Assembly (NCBI GenBank): GCA_019155185.1
Contig: CM032801.1
Span: forward strand, 4,641,351 to 4,705,350
DNA from: Beaufortia kweichowensis
Lineage: Eukaryota; Chordata; Actinopteri; Cypriniformes; Gastromyzontidae
Direction: 5' to 3'
Length of the DNA stretch: 64,000 nucleotides
Positions 46,164 to 59,389 of the stretch are shown piece after piece (position 1 is the stretch's first letter; each line of letters opens with the position of its first letter). The notes under the pieces are model-generated. The model was not told the origin of the DNA. It did not search any database and saw only the letters and a list, made by a program, of their open reading frames with translations. The position numbers were made by a program, and so were the translations under genes.

Positions 46164-47888
46164 CCTCTTAAAAGGTATTATTAAAAATCAAGTATGGAAC
46201 AAGCTACAGCATCTTGAATTGAAGTTTACCACATGGTTCTGCAGTTTAAAACTGACTGACAGTATATTCCATTACTTCCTCTTCAAATTTTCATTTCAGA
46301 GTTTAACATGGGAATTGAGGGAAAAATCATTCATAAAATCTTCATTCATAAAAGTGCTGTAGGATTGCTATTTCACATTTTGTACAGTGATGAGAATTTG
46401 GTCGTGTGACCATGGGCGAATCACATTTGGACGTCTCACTAGCGGCTAGTGAATTAGTTGCCATCTGCATGGCATTAGTTTTATAATGGAGAAGGCATGC
46501 AGCCACAAACCCAAAGTTGATTCGGATTCCCATAATCAGGCTGGCAGCTTCGGAATATCACTTTAAAACCCATCTTTAGTATTCTTGCAGCCTCTTAATA
46601 CAGACAATCAAGAGAACAAGAACTTCAATCAAGGAAAATAATGAAGTAAGCCACTTGTCTTGTATTGTCAACATAAGCCTACAGCAAAGGGAAGGTTTAC
46701 AGCCCTGGCACAGAAGAAACATCTAAACAATCTTAGTGCACCCGTGTAGATTTATGTGACAGATTTACAGATGCTAAAAGAAGTTCAATTTCCATATTGA
46801 ATCTCTGCTGAAGCATCTGTGGGTGGTCAACTATGTACTGTATGCCATTTTATTATTCATAAATGGAAAATTAATCTAATTTATTTATTGGTGCTTTGTT
46901 AAAGAGATTGTTTCCTAAACAGATCCTATAATTTGGGTACTATTTACATTGCAAGTAAGTGTTATTACTTTTACTTTTTACTCTAAATAAACTGGATATA
47001 CGGATATGGGAATCAGAATATATGGTCATGAACACACACATTTTTCCTATGACCTAATATAGAATCTATTACCTGCTAAGAACAATAATTGACAATAATT
47101 GCTAGTAATAAGATGGAAAAGACCATGTCTGTCTTCATCATTGTGTGTTTATATCTTATTATCTAAAATAATTTTTTCATCAAATCTTTAATAAAATGCC
47201 CCAGAAAACTATAATAAAACTATACTATAATAACTATAATAAAAGTTGACTTTAGAAGACTTGGCAAATAACACATGAGTTATATGTCCGGTTCTTATAA
47301 TGATTTCTTTGGCATAACTTAATTATGATTTCTTAGTCATAATCCATAAATTATGACTGTCATTATATGGAAAATAAAGACTAAGATAAAAATGTATTTT
47401 ATGTCATTAAGGTTTAGAAGAAAATAGTTTTTAATAGGCTATAGTTAGACAAATCATCGGACCCCAGGTAACCTCCTGATACAGTAAGTGAGGTCATATC
47501 ACTGCAAGTAGTGTAAAGGAAGTTGATTTCCTTTTAAAGGATTTTGACAGAAACAATCAAAGCTGTGCAGTATAGACACTGTTAACACTTATTTATTTGT
47601 CAGCAGAGCTTAAAGTCAGATGGACATCTTTGGTCAGGCCAGTAGAGGCTGGTGTACACAATGACAAATGTTCTGTTCAAGGTTTACTCACAGCTGTGTG
47701 CATGCTAACACTGCATGTCTGGACTGTCTCTGACTGTCAGCATACTGTGTGTCTGCATGAAAATACATAAACATATAAAAACATTAATCATACTGCACTG
47801 ATTCTTGAATACTGGGACAAATACAGTTCATAATACTGAAAAACAAATACAAATTACTATGACTTAAACAAATATTATTTTCAGCCCC

Positions 47889-47911
47889 ATATATATATAT
47901 ATATATATATA
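47889..47911 (+). repeat. TA microsatellite
   Basis: A run of eleven TA units. Confidence 0.85.
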
Positions 47912-48636
47912 ATTGTCACCACACATTTTTGATGAAATAGCCATGTTTCGTAGTGAAGCCTGTTGCCATATTGTTCACATTTGATATAAGGAAAATTAAA
48001 AAATCCTGAAACACATTCCTTGACCATTTGTTATACAAAATAAGCAAAATTATACTAAATCGTAAAAACATAAAATTCATAAAAATGATATGCATATTGT
48101 GATCGTGTTGACATAAATCAGGTCCTCTCTCCAAATCTATCTGATATTGTTACAAATTTTGACAAAATGTACGACTCCTACATATATTATAAATATATTT
48201 TATATTAACATTTCACATTAACAGGACATGTTTTTCCTCAGAGTTATAATCTGAGGACGTAATGTCAGAATGCATGAAATTTGAATATTTAATAATGCAA
48301 ATAATAATTTCTGCCTAATCTCAAAGTGGAAATGTTGTTGTTTTAAAAACCTATGACAGGTGAGGTTATAAGACATGTTTTGTCTAATGTCAAGTTTCAG
48401 TGAGTCCATAAATAGCAGCAGCTCTCACTTCATCAAGTAAATTGCAGGTTAATAGCATTAGCCAGGCAATATGGGGGATAGAAGGGTTTCCATCGAGTTC
48501 TGTTCCTGGCTCTGCACACAGTGGACCGTTCTGTACTGAGCAACAGATCTTAGTGCTCTGCGTCACGAGTTAACCAGCTGAAGAGATGCATTATAATCAG
48601 GTTTGCATTTGAACTGATTTGCCCTATCACTACCCC

Positions 48637-48639
<3 letters not shown>

Positions 48640-48668
<29 letters not shown>
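48640..48668 (+). repeat. CT microsatellite
   Basis: About fourteen CT units. Confidence 0.85.
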
Positions 48669-48670
<2 letters not shown>

Positions 48671-49051
48671 GCTTCTCTTAACCATTTATTTCATGGCCTG
48701 AAATGTTGTTAGAATTATATTTCTCTAAATGTCTAAAGTCTCTCTCAGTGCTTGATGAGGAGCTGTTTGCTGTCTGTCTGGGTGTAAACTGCACCTCATC
48801 ATGTGATTAAACACTGCATTAAATTCACTCCACCTGTCAGTTTACCTACATTTATGACTCTCTTTGAATAATAATGCTTGTTTGAATGTATACAAATCTA
48901 GCAAATACTAGTTACTGGCATAGCTGAAATGCTTAGTCAACTAGTTAATACTGTAGGTCCACATTTATCTAAAGCAACTAACAAAACCTTCAGTGACATC
49001 AAGAAAAAACTGCAATGCTAAATGCAAAAATTATTTAGCCTATAGTCTATT

Positions 49052-49145
49052 TAGCCCAAAATGAAAATGATGTCATTATTTACTCACCATGACATCACTC
49101 AGAATCCGTATGCAGCTGTTTTTCTGTGGAGAACAGAGAAAGATC
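49052..49145. repeat. foldback element, left-arm fragment
   Basis: AGCCCAAAATGAAAATGATG followed by TTACTCACCATGACATCA matches the left arm of the element at 36543. The rest is missing. Confidence 0.5.
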
Positions 49146-49827
49146 ATTTTAAAGAATCTTAACACTGAGCTTTTTCATACAATGATAATTTATAAATCAT
49201 GATGGTCAATTTTCATGAAAGACAAAAACAACCTTAATCTTTAATCTTTAATTAAAGGTCACTATGGAAATGCATGTGCATTTATATTTTATATAAGCAC
49301 AAAGCTATCTGAAGATATTTTGTAAACATTTTTTTTTCCTTTTGCTGCAGCTTGAGTAATTAAAGTATATAAAGAGACTTAACTGGTAATCTTAAGTGAT
49401 ATGTGTTGTGGAGTTCTGATGGAGGGTGACAGCTTTAGATTGACAGGTGTATTAGGATATCCATCAGTGCTTGTTGCATCTTTTTGATGGATGACACTAC
49501 AGCGGAGACGACTGCCAGTCAAACGAACCCCTCGCCCTGCAGCCGTTCCTACTGCGCAGGTGTTTAAGCCTCCAGCAAGGAAACCTCAGGTGCTTTAACA
49601 AGAGCAAAAACAGTCACACCTGTGTGAGGCCTGAAGCATATACAGACAACTTCAAAAAATAAAAACACCACAATCATCAAGTCCATACCAGAACTTAAAA
49701 CATGCTCCACAAAAAATAAACAATAATCCTAGAGCATATCCAATATACTGTGGCTTGACCGCTATTCCCTAAAACAGACCTATTTAAAATCACAATATCT
49801 GTAAATTAAAAAAAAAAATTCTAAAAT

Positions 49828-49875
49828 TTTTATTAATTTTATTTATATAGTACATTTCACAATACAAATCACAAA
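49828..49875. repeat. fragment of a common fish interspersed repeat
   Basis: The string TTTTATTTATATAGTACATTTC matches the start of the repeat seen at 50285, and is cut off after about 45 bp. Confidence 0.4.
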
Positions 49876-50284
49876 ACTAATACCAATTGGATAGAAATCA
49901 TCAATTTTTTGGTGAACAGTTATCAGGAAAGAAACAAGAACAAGTTCCAAAGATGTTTAATCAGAAACAAACAGCGTGTGTCTATAAAAGTGACACTAAA
50001 GATGATTCTCTCTGTCTTGCTTGTGTTTATATGGACTATCTAAGAAACGTGTGCCAGCTACATACCTGCACTATACTGGAAGACCACACATTTACTTTGC
50101 TTTTATCATGTTTAGATTGTAAAGTCGTTCCAGGGAACACTAGAAATAAATTCCTCCCATTATAAAACTGTATGTTACAGTACAGAAGAAACAGCTGAAC
50201 TGTATCTAACTTTAATAGTCTAAACAGTTCATTTTATTGGCTTCGCAGCCTTTTGTTTGAAAGATGCCACTGTCTTGTGAAATG

Positions 50285-50800
50285 TATATTCAATTTTAAT
50301 TCAATTCAATTTTATTCGTATAGCGCTTTTTCACAGAGGTCATTGTATCAAAGCAGCTTTACATGTACTGACAGATAGCAGTCAGTGGTCAGGGATTCAA
50401 AAAACCTCTTTAAGAGAGAAAAAAAACCCTGACATGACGTGTTATAGTTGCAATCCGTAGCATGTGCAATCCGAACTAGAGGACACAAATTGCCATTGAT
50501 CGCATCTATAACTTGCTATGCAGTTTACAGGATACAGATACAGACATAATAAGGTACAGAAAATTTACTTTAAGAGAGTGAATAAAAATGTTATATGTTA
50601 AGTATAATGTGGTAGATTTTAATTTAGCAGGGTGCAAGGAGGTTGTCCTGGGTAGTCGTCATTTAGCAGCTCCAGGATGGGCATCAGGTGGGGCAGTGTC
50701 GTGCCAGCTGGAACTCATTCCTCCTCTCCTCGGGATACCTCGGAAAAGGAGAGGGGGATAGAGAGAGAAAACAGACTAACATTAGCGTAGCGGCTGTTCA
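50285..50800. repeat. long cyprinid-type interspersed repeat
   Basis: It opens with AATTCAATTCAATTTTATTC and TATAGCGCTTTTTCACAGAGG, continues through CAAAGCAGCTTTACAT, and ends around a GGAGAGGGGGATAGAGAGAG block. This is a familiar fish repeat lead followed by a long tail. No ORF is present, and the right boundary is uncertain. Confidence 0.5.
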
Positions 50801-53800
50801 TATGTAAGTGTAAGCAGTTATATGCGATATCACATGCAGTAAGTAATATGTATGTATAAAACATATACAATTATTGGAATAAAGCAAGAAAGAAGCTCCA
50901 CACACTGAACCTCATTTACAAGATCATACTAAAACATACGAATGAAATGATGTGTTGGACTATCTGTAAAATTCTCATTGGTCAACATTTGACAGAGCAC
51001 ATTAAAGTAATTATAAAATGCTTCTTGGCATCAAGTTCTCTGACACAACAAAGTCTAGCATGTAGACGTCCATCCTAAAGGTTTAAAGGCCTTTACATTC
51101 CAGCTTTTTTCATCCAGACTTCTGGTTTTGAAAATGGCTGCAAGTCAAATGTTCTAAGCAGTGTGGTCAGTTGTGGGATACTCCATCATTAAAAACAGAT
51201 TAACATTAATTAGGTGAGCGTTTTACGAGGGCAGCGTGTGGAATTCAGTTTGGACCAACACTTAACACACTCATAAAGCACTCCAGCTCTCTGCTTTCCT
51301 AGAGAAAGAGTTCTTCTCTTTGAGCAGAAAAACTGTGTCTGAACACTGAACACTGGAGGCAAATCACTCTTGAACGGACCCTGACGTTTTTATACTCTCT
51401 CTTAAAACATAATCTCCCAGAGCTAAATGAAGTCTTTCACTAAAATCTCCTTCTCTCTGACATCTGCATGCAGGCATCTATCCTCTCATGAGTTATGTAA
51501 CGCTTCGGATAAAACCAACGAGTGTGAGTGGAGATTAGTAAACACATAAATAAAGTTACAAATAAAATATATGAGCGTCAATGTGTTTATGTTATTCACA
51601 GTTGTGTTCGCTCCAGTGGAACATGTCAGAAAAGATGGATCTGTAAAATTAAATGGTTTTAAATGTCATCTTAGGGTTTGGCAGAGAGGTAATCATATGC
51701 ATAATATCTAGTTTTCTTTAGTCCAATCACAAATTGTTTGTCAAAGCCATATGCAAGTTGTCAGAAAGAAATTATTGCTGTGATAAACAAATTTCTGCTT
51801 AACAAACCAGCATTAAAAAAACAAACTTAAATAAAACCAAAATGATTATTTATTAAATAATGACGAATTAACCCTTTAATGGTTGGTTCATACTTACAGT
51901 AAATATTGATTTCAATCTCACAAGACTAATATGACAAAATATGCATTGACTACTTAAATAGTAATTGTACATCCTTTTATACTTCACAGAAAATGTTTAA
52001 AACAAAATGAGGGGAACTCATTTCTCCTCATTTTGGCCATATAATAATAATAGACCACGTAATACTATCAAACCATTCCTTACTTTACAACCACAGATCA
52101 TCATAAGCGATAAACAAATAGGAAATAACGTATTAGTGGGGGACTAAAGCTAAAAAAACATGTTTGGACAACGTCCTTTAGCACATTATCAGTTTTATTG
52201 TTCATAAGCACACACACATGTTTACACATTAGCATTCTGAATTACACATTGTGTTTATGCCCAGGGCTTGTGTAGACATCACATTGACATATCAGAGATG
52301 GCTGACTTTGGTCTTTCTCAGATGTGGTTAAGCACAAAGAGGATTGTGGGTAATGCCGAGTCTAACCACAGGAATGGACTGACAGGTTTACAGATAGATG
52401 CTTTCACTGCATGACACTTACAGCACTAATAAAATGAGACAAATGGTCTCCACATGCAAGAAATGTAACATCAATACTTCTTATCTTTTTTCAAACCTTA
52501 AAAATTTGTCTTCTTGTGGGTGGCCACACCTGCACACGTCTTATATTACGATGGAAGGTCTGTTCGGTTTTGTTCTTTGTAATATTAAAGCCTAGTGTTC
52601 TTAACATAAACTACATCTACATGGGCATGTATTACCATCCAACACAATCTCGTAAAATAGTTGCAGTTTCCAACGAGATCAACTTGCGTCACTATAGCAG
52701 CTAGAGAGTAAAATTAAAATGAAGGCGAAAGACTTCACATTAGATCGATTGATATCTGAAATGTAAAAATCATGCAAAATTCTAAAAGCTTTTTAGTGTC
52801 ATGGTCTCACACAAAAATATATCAGTGTCATTAGAAAACAAAAGTGCCTTCTGCATGATATCATGTTGGACATTTCTCAGCACCAACTTTACTTTTCTGT
52901 AAAAATTACACTAAAACCTTTTTAAACTCATGTATTTATCAAAAAATATATCAGGGCACTGAAAGAAAGTTGAATAATTTCTGTGGGAAACTGTGTATAT
53001 GAGCCTTTCAAAGGTGATGAAAGGACTGAGAGATGTTTGTAGGTAAAGAGAAAAGGTTCTTTGATGTCTAAAATCCCATATCTGTGGTTTTGTTAGTGAA
53101 TGAAGTTCCAAAACTCAATCAGACAACCAGCATGGGAAACCCCTCATAACAGTAGACACACACACACACTTATGACAACATCCAAACACGCTCTCACTCA
53201 CATACACACAAATAACTTGCATTCCATAAGAAAGAAGAATACCAAACAAGATCTTATCAATATTGTTAAGATATGCCAGAATGATCATAGTTACAAGATC
53301 AGCTCAAGTCCTAATGACCCATGGGAAACACAGGATTTTCTTTAAGAACAGATTCATTTAGTTAATGAACTGGTAAATCATTCAAAATAGGACATAACAT
53401 AATGTTTATATGCTTTTTGTGTATTGTTACGCAACAAAAAATATATAGAACTTGACAGAAAAGGCACTTGAATGACCAAACTTCATTATTTTGAGTTCAC
53501 AGCCCTCCATTAGAAATAAATATTTCCTCTCAATTAAAAAATGTCAGAAGAACAATCCACACACAAATAAAACTCTATGCACTAGGACAGACACACACAC
53601 TTTCTCACACAAACACAGAGCGTGTATCAGATGTGCATGGTATCAGATGCTGGTGGCTTTAAATCTGGAAGTCCTCTGAACGCCTACATACATGTTTTTG
53701 TTTTCTTGTGTTCATGTACATCAGTTACTGTCTCAATGTCACATATAACAACAGTATGTTGTTTACCTATCACTCCTCCCACACACTTCCTGTTGTTTGT

Positions 53801-55020
53801 GACCTCTCCTTTATTGTCTCGTGTAGATTCACAAATGCAGGTACACCTTATCACACGGCGCTTTTTCTTCTGCTCTCTGAATGTTTCCGATCCTTTAAAA
53901 GCCCTGTGTGGCATCTCTGTCTGTCGCTATGGTTGTGTTTGGAGGCTTTTGTGTCTTTTCGGACTGATGCTTTTGTGCTGAGGACAGATAAAGATAAAAC
54001 AGATTGAAAAATGCAAATGAAAAAACAGAGAAATGTATCAAACATAAAAGCTTTTAAAACTGAAAGGGAGAGCTGATATTGAGATCTGTTCATTGAAAAG
54101 AGTACAGAAATGCACACGTGCTATATCTCTCTCACATTGTCTCTGTGTGTGTTTTTAAAATTTCCTCACAAATAAAGAGAAAAAAGCAACTAGTGAGGGA
54201 GGAGATAATAAATCAGCCAAGCTTGCTTGAATCTAAAGGGGTGATTAGGGGATAGAAAATGTCATTAGCCTGGTATGAAAACACAAAGATCAACTTTTTT
54301 GTGACATTATATAACACTACAACAGCATGAAGCCATTTTTTCACACACTGCCTAGTGTACGTAAAAGCAGAAGGGCATACCGGTGACTGAAAATTGTTGT
54401 GACATCACATGGAAATTCTTTGAAGGGAATGAGGGCGTAAGGACATCCAGAAAGGACAATGTATTATTATATCCACTGGACCTGTATCTACCCTAGAGAT
54501 TTAAGACAAGCCAAGATAAACATCATTTCACCCTTCTGCACATACAGCATCACAGGTTTACAGTCTGAAAGCTTGTGCCTCACGCTGATCAAAGAAGAAG
54601 ACTCAAACACTGGACCCTCAGCATCAGATCATAACCTTTCTCGTCCGCCACATACGTCATTGTACAAAGTAAATATTTTAGAAAACATCCCAATCTAAAA
54701 CTCTCAAATCATCTGTAGCTCAGTGAGTAAGACGGGTGTTTACCAATGATTTCATATTTCTGGGGTAATTTCTTTATTCTTCTCACAGAAAGGTGGTATG
54801 AGGTTTTATAAGAGGGGTGAATCTTATAAAAGCCGTTAAAACCATGACCTAGTCAAATTTCACCCCAAAGTAAAAAAAAAACATAAAATTTTGCTCAAGG
54901 AAAATATTTTAAGGCATATTATGATATTAAAATTGTGATGTGTTTATATATAAAAGTAATGTTTGTTGTACTGACTGAACTTTTTAACCTCTATGTTTTT
55001 GAATAATTGCTTGGGTCGTT
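50801..55020. other. gene-poor stretch
   Basis: No exon is supported. The long ORF at 53622-53981 overlaps others on the opposite strand, has no splice context and matches nothing I know. Confidence 0.5.
54712..54760 (+). repeat. SINE head fragment
   Basis: CTGTAGCTCAGTGAGTAAGA is an A-box-like tRNA sequence followed by diverged bases. It is far too short and degraded to be a tRNA gene. Confidence 0.4.
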
Positions 55021-55034
55021 GCGCCACCTGCTGG
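55021..55034 (-). promoter_or_regulatory. CTCF-type motif, minus orientation
   Basis: The plus strand reads GCGCCACCTGCTGG, so the minus strand reads CCAGCAGGTGGCGC, a full match to the CTCF core CCASYAGRKGGCRS. It forms a divergent pair with the site at 55385. Confidence 0.6.
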
Positions 55035-55080
55035 TAAAAACGTAGTAGCACAAAACACGGCACCTCCAGTATACGATAGA

Positions 55081-55215
55081 TTTACATTTTACATTTGCTG
55101 ACGCTTTTATCCAAAGCAGGTTACAAATAGCAATTAACAGTTTATCAAATTAAAACAACACGTACGAGTTACTGCGGGGCAGAATTTGGGCATCCGGGAG
55201 ACTCGCAATTAACTG
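55081..55215 (-). repeat. SINE-like copy between two CTCF-type motifs
   Basis: The tail block TTTGCTGACGCTTTTATCCAAAGC is followed by a diverged body. It lies wholly between the inverted motif pair at 55021 and 55385. Confidence 0.5.
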
Positions 55216-55384
55216 TGCAACTTTACAAACCCACAAAAATAAAACTAATAAAATAAAACATACACAAGCAAAATAGAGGCAGTAAAGCAGTCTTACAGTA
55301 AATCAACTCACACGGGTCTGCTCAGAGCATTATAAAGACAAACAAACACCAAGTAACGCAAAAGCTAAAAATTATATCAGAAAG

Positions 55385-55398
55385 CCAGCAGGTGGCGC
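55385..55398 (+). promoter_or_regulatory. CTCF-type motif, plus orientation
   Basis: CCAGCAGGTGGCGC is a full match to the CTCF core, pointing away from the site at 55021. The shared inverted sequence extends to 16 bases (TTGCGCCACCTGCTGG), so the pair could also be the terminal inverted repeats of a short element. Confidence 0.6.
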
Positions 55399-58300
55399 AA
55401 TACTTCACTGCTGTCAGTAACTTCTGTAAAGTTTACTGTGTTGAACACGAAAGCCTCAAGTGTTTCTCATAAGCATATGTCCTGTGTTTGTTCTTTACAT
55501 GCTGCCTTGTGGAGAAGGTTCTCTCTAACTACATTAAGACTTTTTCTTTTTTTGAAAATTACTAATACTAAACAAGATTTTGGGACCGATTTTGTTCATA
55601 TTTTGTCTGATATCGATATGCTAACGTTTACTAGTAGTGAAAATGGTCAAAACCTGATTATGAGATGAAACTGTCCGGAACAGAAAACTGATTTTCTTTC
55701 TGTTTCACCTGCTGCTATATCTTCATCCTCCATTCGTCCAGTAATTAGGCTACTAAAGAGAAGAAAAGTGTTGCAAGTCAGGATAACAGATTCATGATTT
55801 ATTCTCGATGTATTATCAAATACAAAATTTAAAAATGATAATAATAATCATTTTAAACACACAGAAAGAAAGCCAGAAAACTGTTACAGTGCAAGGGCGA
55901 GTCCTAAGGTTACTTCCTACGGTATGATATTAATTATACACTGTAATGTATCCAGATTTTTATTTTTAAAGAAATGTTCTTACTAGTAATGTTTTTTAAC
56001 TTAACGCAATATTTAAATGCAAATTTTAAATGCATTTTTATTCAGCGCTTGAAGCTAGATTCGCTTGTTAGTTGAATGAAAATAAAAAAAACATCTAGCA
56101 TTTCATAAGAGTGATAAAACATTGCATTTAATCTTGATCAGATGTTGCACCCCTCAGATGTTTGGCTTACATACAGATTTATTTGTTTTTCTAATCTTCT
56201 CAGAGGATACAAAGTATCTCTTCCACATCTCATTTCCTCTCCCACATCCTGTGAGTGACAGAGGTAAACACACACACAAATCTGGAAGTGAGGTAGATTC
56301 TGACTTTACCTCACATTACTACAACCGGCAATGAGGGTTCAACATCCTGATAATATCTAAGACCAGTTCTTTCATCCACAACAAACGATTCCTGTTTACA
56401 GATGGCCTTCCCTAACAAAATCTAATAAAAGTTTCTATTGTTTTGTTATGTTAAAGAACAAAATGAAAATTTTTATTAAAAGTGTAATTCAGAATGTGAG
56501 GGGCCACATTTACTTGTCATTTACATTCTTGAGGATAGTGTAAGCCCATCAAAAAAAGTCTAGGTATTAAGTTCTAGGTGCAAGTCTGGCATGCACTTAA
56601 TTGGTACTTCGGCACCTTTTAAGCCCGTGTGCGTTCCAAATAAGCACACCTCATGATTAAAAAAACTTTTTTCATTCAAGTTTAGCTTGTGTTGGCTATA
56701 GTTGGATTGTGCTTTGTGGCACTGTACCATTAAATATTATATTTATTTGTAAATTAACGTATACTTAATCACAAAACATTGTGTTTGTAGCTCACTTGCT
56801 TTGTGTGCAACCTTACAGTTGTGTGCAACTGTTGTTCATACACAAAAAAAACAATATATTTATCTCTTATTTGACTTATCAAGTATACGCCACTGAAATT
56901 TGCAGTATTCAAAGATTTTGGGCGTCTTCGTGTGCGTCCCCTGAGTCAGCATGAACATGAATGGGGATAAATCAACATTGTCAAACATGATTGGCATGCA
57001 AAAAATGTCAAGTAACAAATCACTGGGATTATTAAAATATTGAGCATAAAATATGATTTTCTCTTTTTGACAATTTCAAAGGAGGCTTAATGGGTACACT
57101 TACCTATAACTTTAATTAACACACCCATATCACCACAGAGCCCGTGTCATCTAGTAATGCAGCGTCACATTAAGCAGGATCTAAAGCTGGAGCTCCTGCA
57201 GTCTTTAATAACCTAAAATGAGCAAAATGATAACAGCATTTACAAACAATTACAAACTGAGGGGAGAACTGGGTGTTTTGCTAAAGAGAAGTCTTAACTG
57301 CACTATTTTCTTCGTTTAGTAAATAGAAGTATAAATATTATATCTTGTTTAACAATGATCAATGAAGGTTGTAAAGAGTTTAATAATAAGGTTGGAAAGT
57401 TTAGGTCCATCCACAAACAAACACATCAGCCTGTAATTTAAGTGAACTTTAAGACTGTGGCTGGTTCAGATGCGTGTTTATAGCTAGAAATAATCTTAAC
57501 AGGGAGGTAGAAGTCACAAGAGAGGGTTAAACTACACTACAATGCATAACGGCAAATAAACACTTTGGTGCCACAAAATGACAACTTTAAGTGCCAAAAC
57601 GAGCAATGAGAAATGACGTGAAGCAATCTGCTATAAATTAAGTGCAAGGTAAAGTCTTAGATATTTTAAGTTGGTTTAGACAACAAACCTCCCGAAGGCA
57701 TTAAAAGCAAACAAGCAGCATAAGGCAGCAAGTTGTGTATTTGTATATCTGTAAGAGCACAACTGACAAGGTTTACCATAAGCTGTTAGCAGCAGAGAGA
57801 AAAATGTTTAACTCTGCTTTGAAATCAGACGGTTCAATTAAAATATGACCTACAATGACCAGGAACGTATATAAAGTAAATGAGAGGAACAAACAGAGGT
57901 AAGAGTTTTGTAAGAGTTTTATTTATACACCAAAAACAAACTGAAAGGGAACCATTAAAAACAACTAAATTATAAACATCTCTTATGCAACAGGTATGAG
58001 TCAGAGGAATTCTTCCAGTACAAAAGGTTTAGAAAACACCTAGCAAAGAGAACTAAGTTACAAATCTAAAATGACTGCCAAGAGTGGCCAGGTGAAAGGA
58101 GCCCAAACAAACCAACAACTGAACAATGTGGGATATCAACAGCAGTACTGGCTGACAGTCAAAAATGACAAAAACAGGGTGGGGCAGGAACAGAACATAC
58201 AGATTAGCATAGTCTTTAAACACCAAAAAGTCTAAACCGTTATCTAAATGGAGGCTTTTAGATGATGTTTAAAACAGGGAAGTTGCAAAACCTTTAGTAA

Positions 58301-59228
58301 GAAAAATTAGTTTTTTTTAAGTAGAAATATGATTTATACAGTGATGATTGAAGGGTCTCTTGCTCTCTAGTTAGTGGCAGAACAACATCAAGCTCCACAG
58401 ACCCACTGCTGTTGATAGAGGAAATGAACAGAATTAACATCTAGTTAAAGTTGGAATTGTGGTCCATGAAACTGTTGTGGCAAACTAGTAAAAACACAGC
58501 AAAGTCAAAATAATGCAGTTAAAAGCAATTTTCATAATGCATTTCGTCACCAGTGTGATTCAGTTTGCATGAAGACACTCGCAGACAACAGTCATCAGCT
58601 GTAGAGACACACGAGCAGGCAGAGATCAAACATCAAGATGGTCTCCAGTAACCTAAAGAATTGATGGACACAGAATACGGATGTTATGAACATCAGTTCA
58701 CAATAGATGTTCAACAATGTTAGAGGGTCTTTAAATCTTTCATTTTAGAAAAAATTCAACTAGCTCAAAAGCATGTAACGCCAATTAATACACATGGTAT
58801 GAATGCACAAACTACCATGACATACATGGACCTGTTAAACAGCATATGTATGTGCAGTTAACATTAAAAAGTTTCATCCACACACAAACCAGAAATGTTT
58901 AAGGAAACAAACACATGTAGAATAATAGAAATGTTTTTACGTTTAGTAGTTGCCCATTGTAGAAGTCAGCAAAAAATTTGGATGAAGCATAAGAAACTCC
59001 AATCACTGGAACAGCCGATACTGAATGAATGACCTGAAAAACAGAAAAAGCACCTCAATACAGATCTTTAGAGAAGTAGTGTAACGACAAAATTAACATG
59101 CTTCAGTACATTAAGAAATAATGACAATTGGGAAAGAGAGAAAAAACCTGTGGAAATGAGTAGAGTAGAATTTACAAGGCCTGTTAATTATCCATTTTTG
59201 ACACTACTCATTTAAATATCTGTATTGA
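55399..59228. other. gene-poor stretch upstream of dact2
   Basis: The stretch is AT-rich. It contains a weak minus-strand exon-like segment (59034-58942) with an acceptor on one side and GTAAAA on the other, and an AATAAA on the minus strand at about 57926-57921. I do not consider these enough for a gene. Confidence 0.45.
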
Positions 59229-59389
59229 GGCCTGTGGAAATGAAGTTGTGGAAACTCACCATGCCTTTGGAAATCAGGCTAAAACAAAATTCACCATTCC
59301 TGTGAAAATCAGGCTGAAGCAAAACTCTTTATGCCTTTGGAAATCAGGCTGAAGCAAAATTCACCAGGCCTGTGGAAATCAAGACTCTT
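59229..59389 (+). repeat. 35-bp minisatellite, about 4.5 copies
   Basis: The unit is close to GCCTTTGGAAATCAGGCTGA followed by AGCAAAATTCACCAT. Units lie at 59229-59260, 59261-59295, 59296-59330, 59331-59365 and 59366-59389. The second and fourth are nearly identical; the outer ones have diverged. Confidence 0.8.

Larger units (their letters stand above)
46164..49827. other. gene-poor AT-rich stretch
   Basis: Only small repeats are recognisable (listed separately). Two short blocks stand out by composition: 48420-48610, and the CpG-containing 49490-49590. Neither contains a convincing exon. Confidence 0.5.

Noticed and set aside
53622..53981. 119-codon ORF
   Set aside because: No recognisable motif, no splice signals, and competing ORFs on both strands.
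54712..54760. tRNA-like sequence
   Set aside because: Only an A-box-like head is present and no cloverleaf can be formed; it is a SINE remnant.
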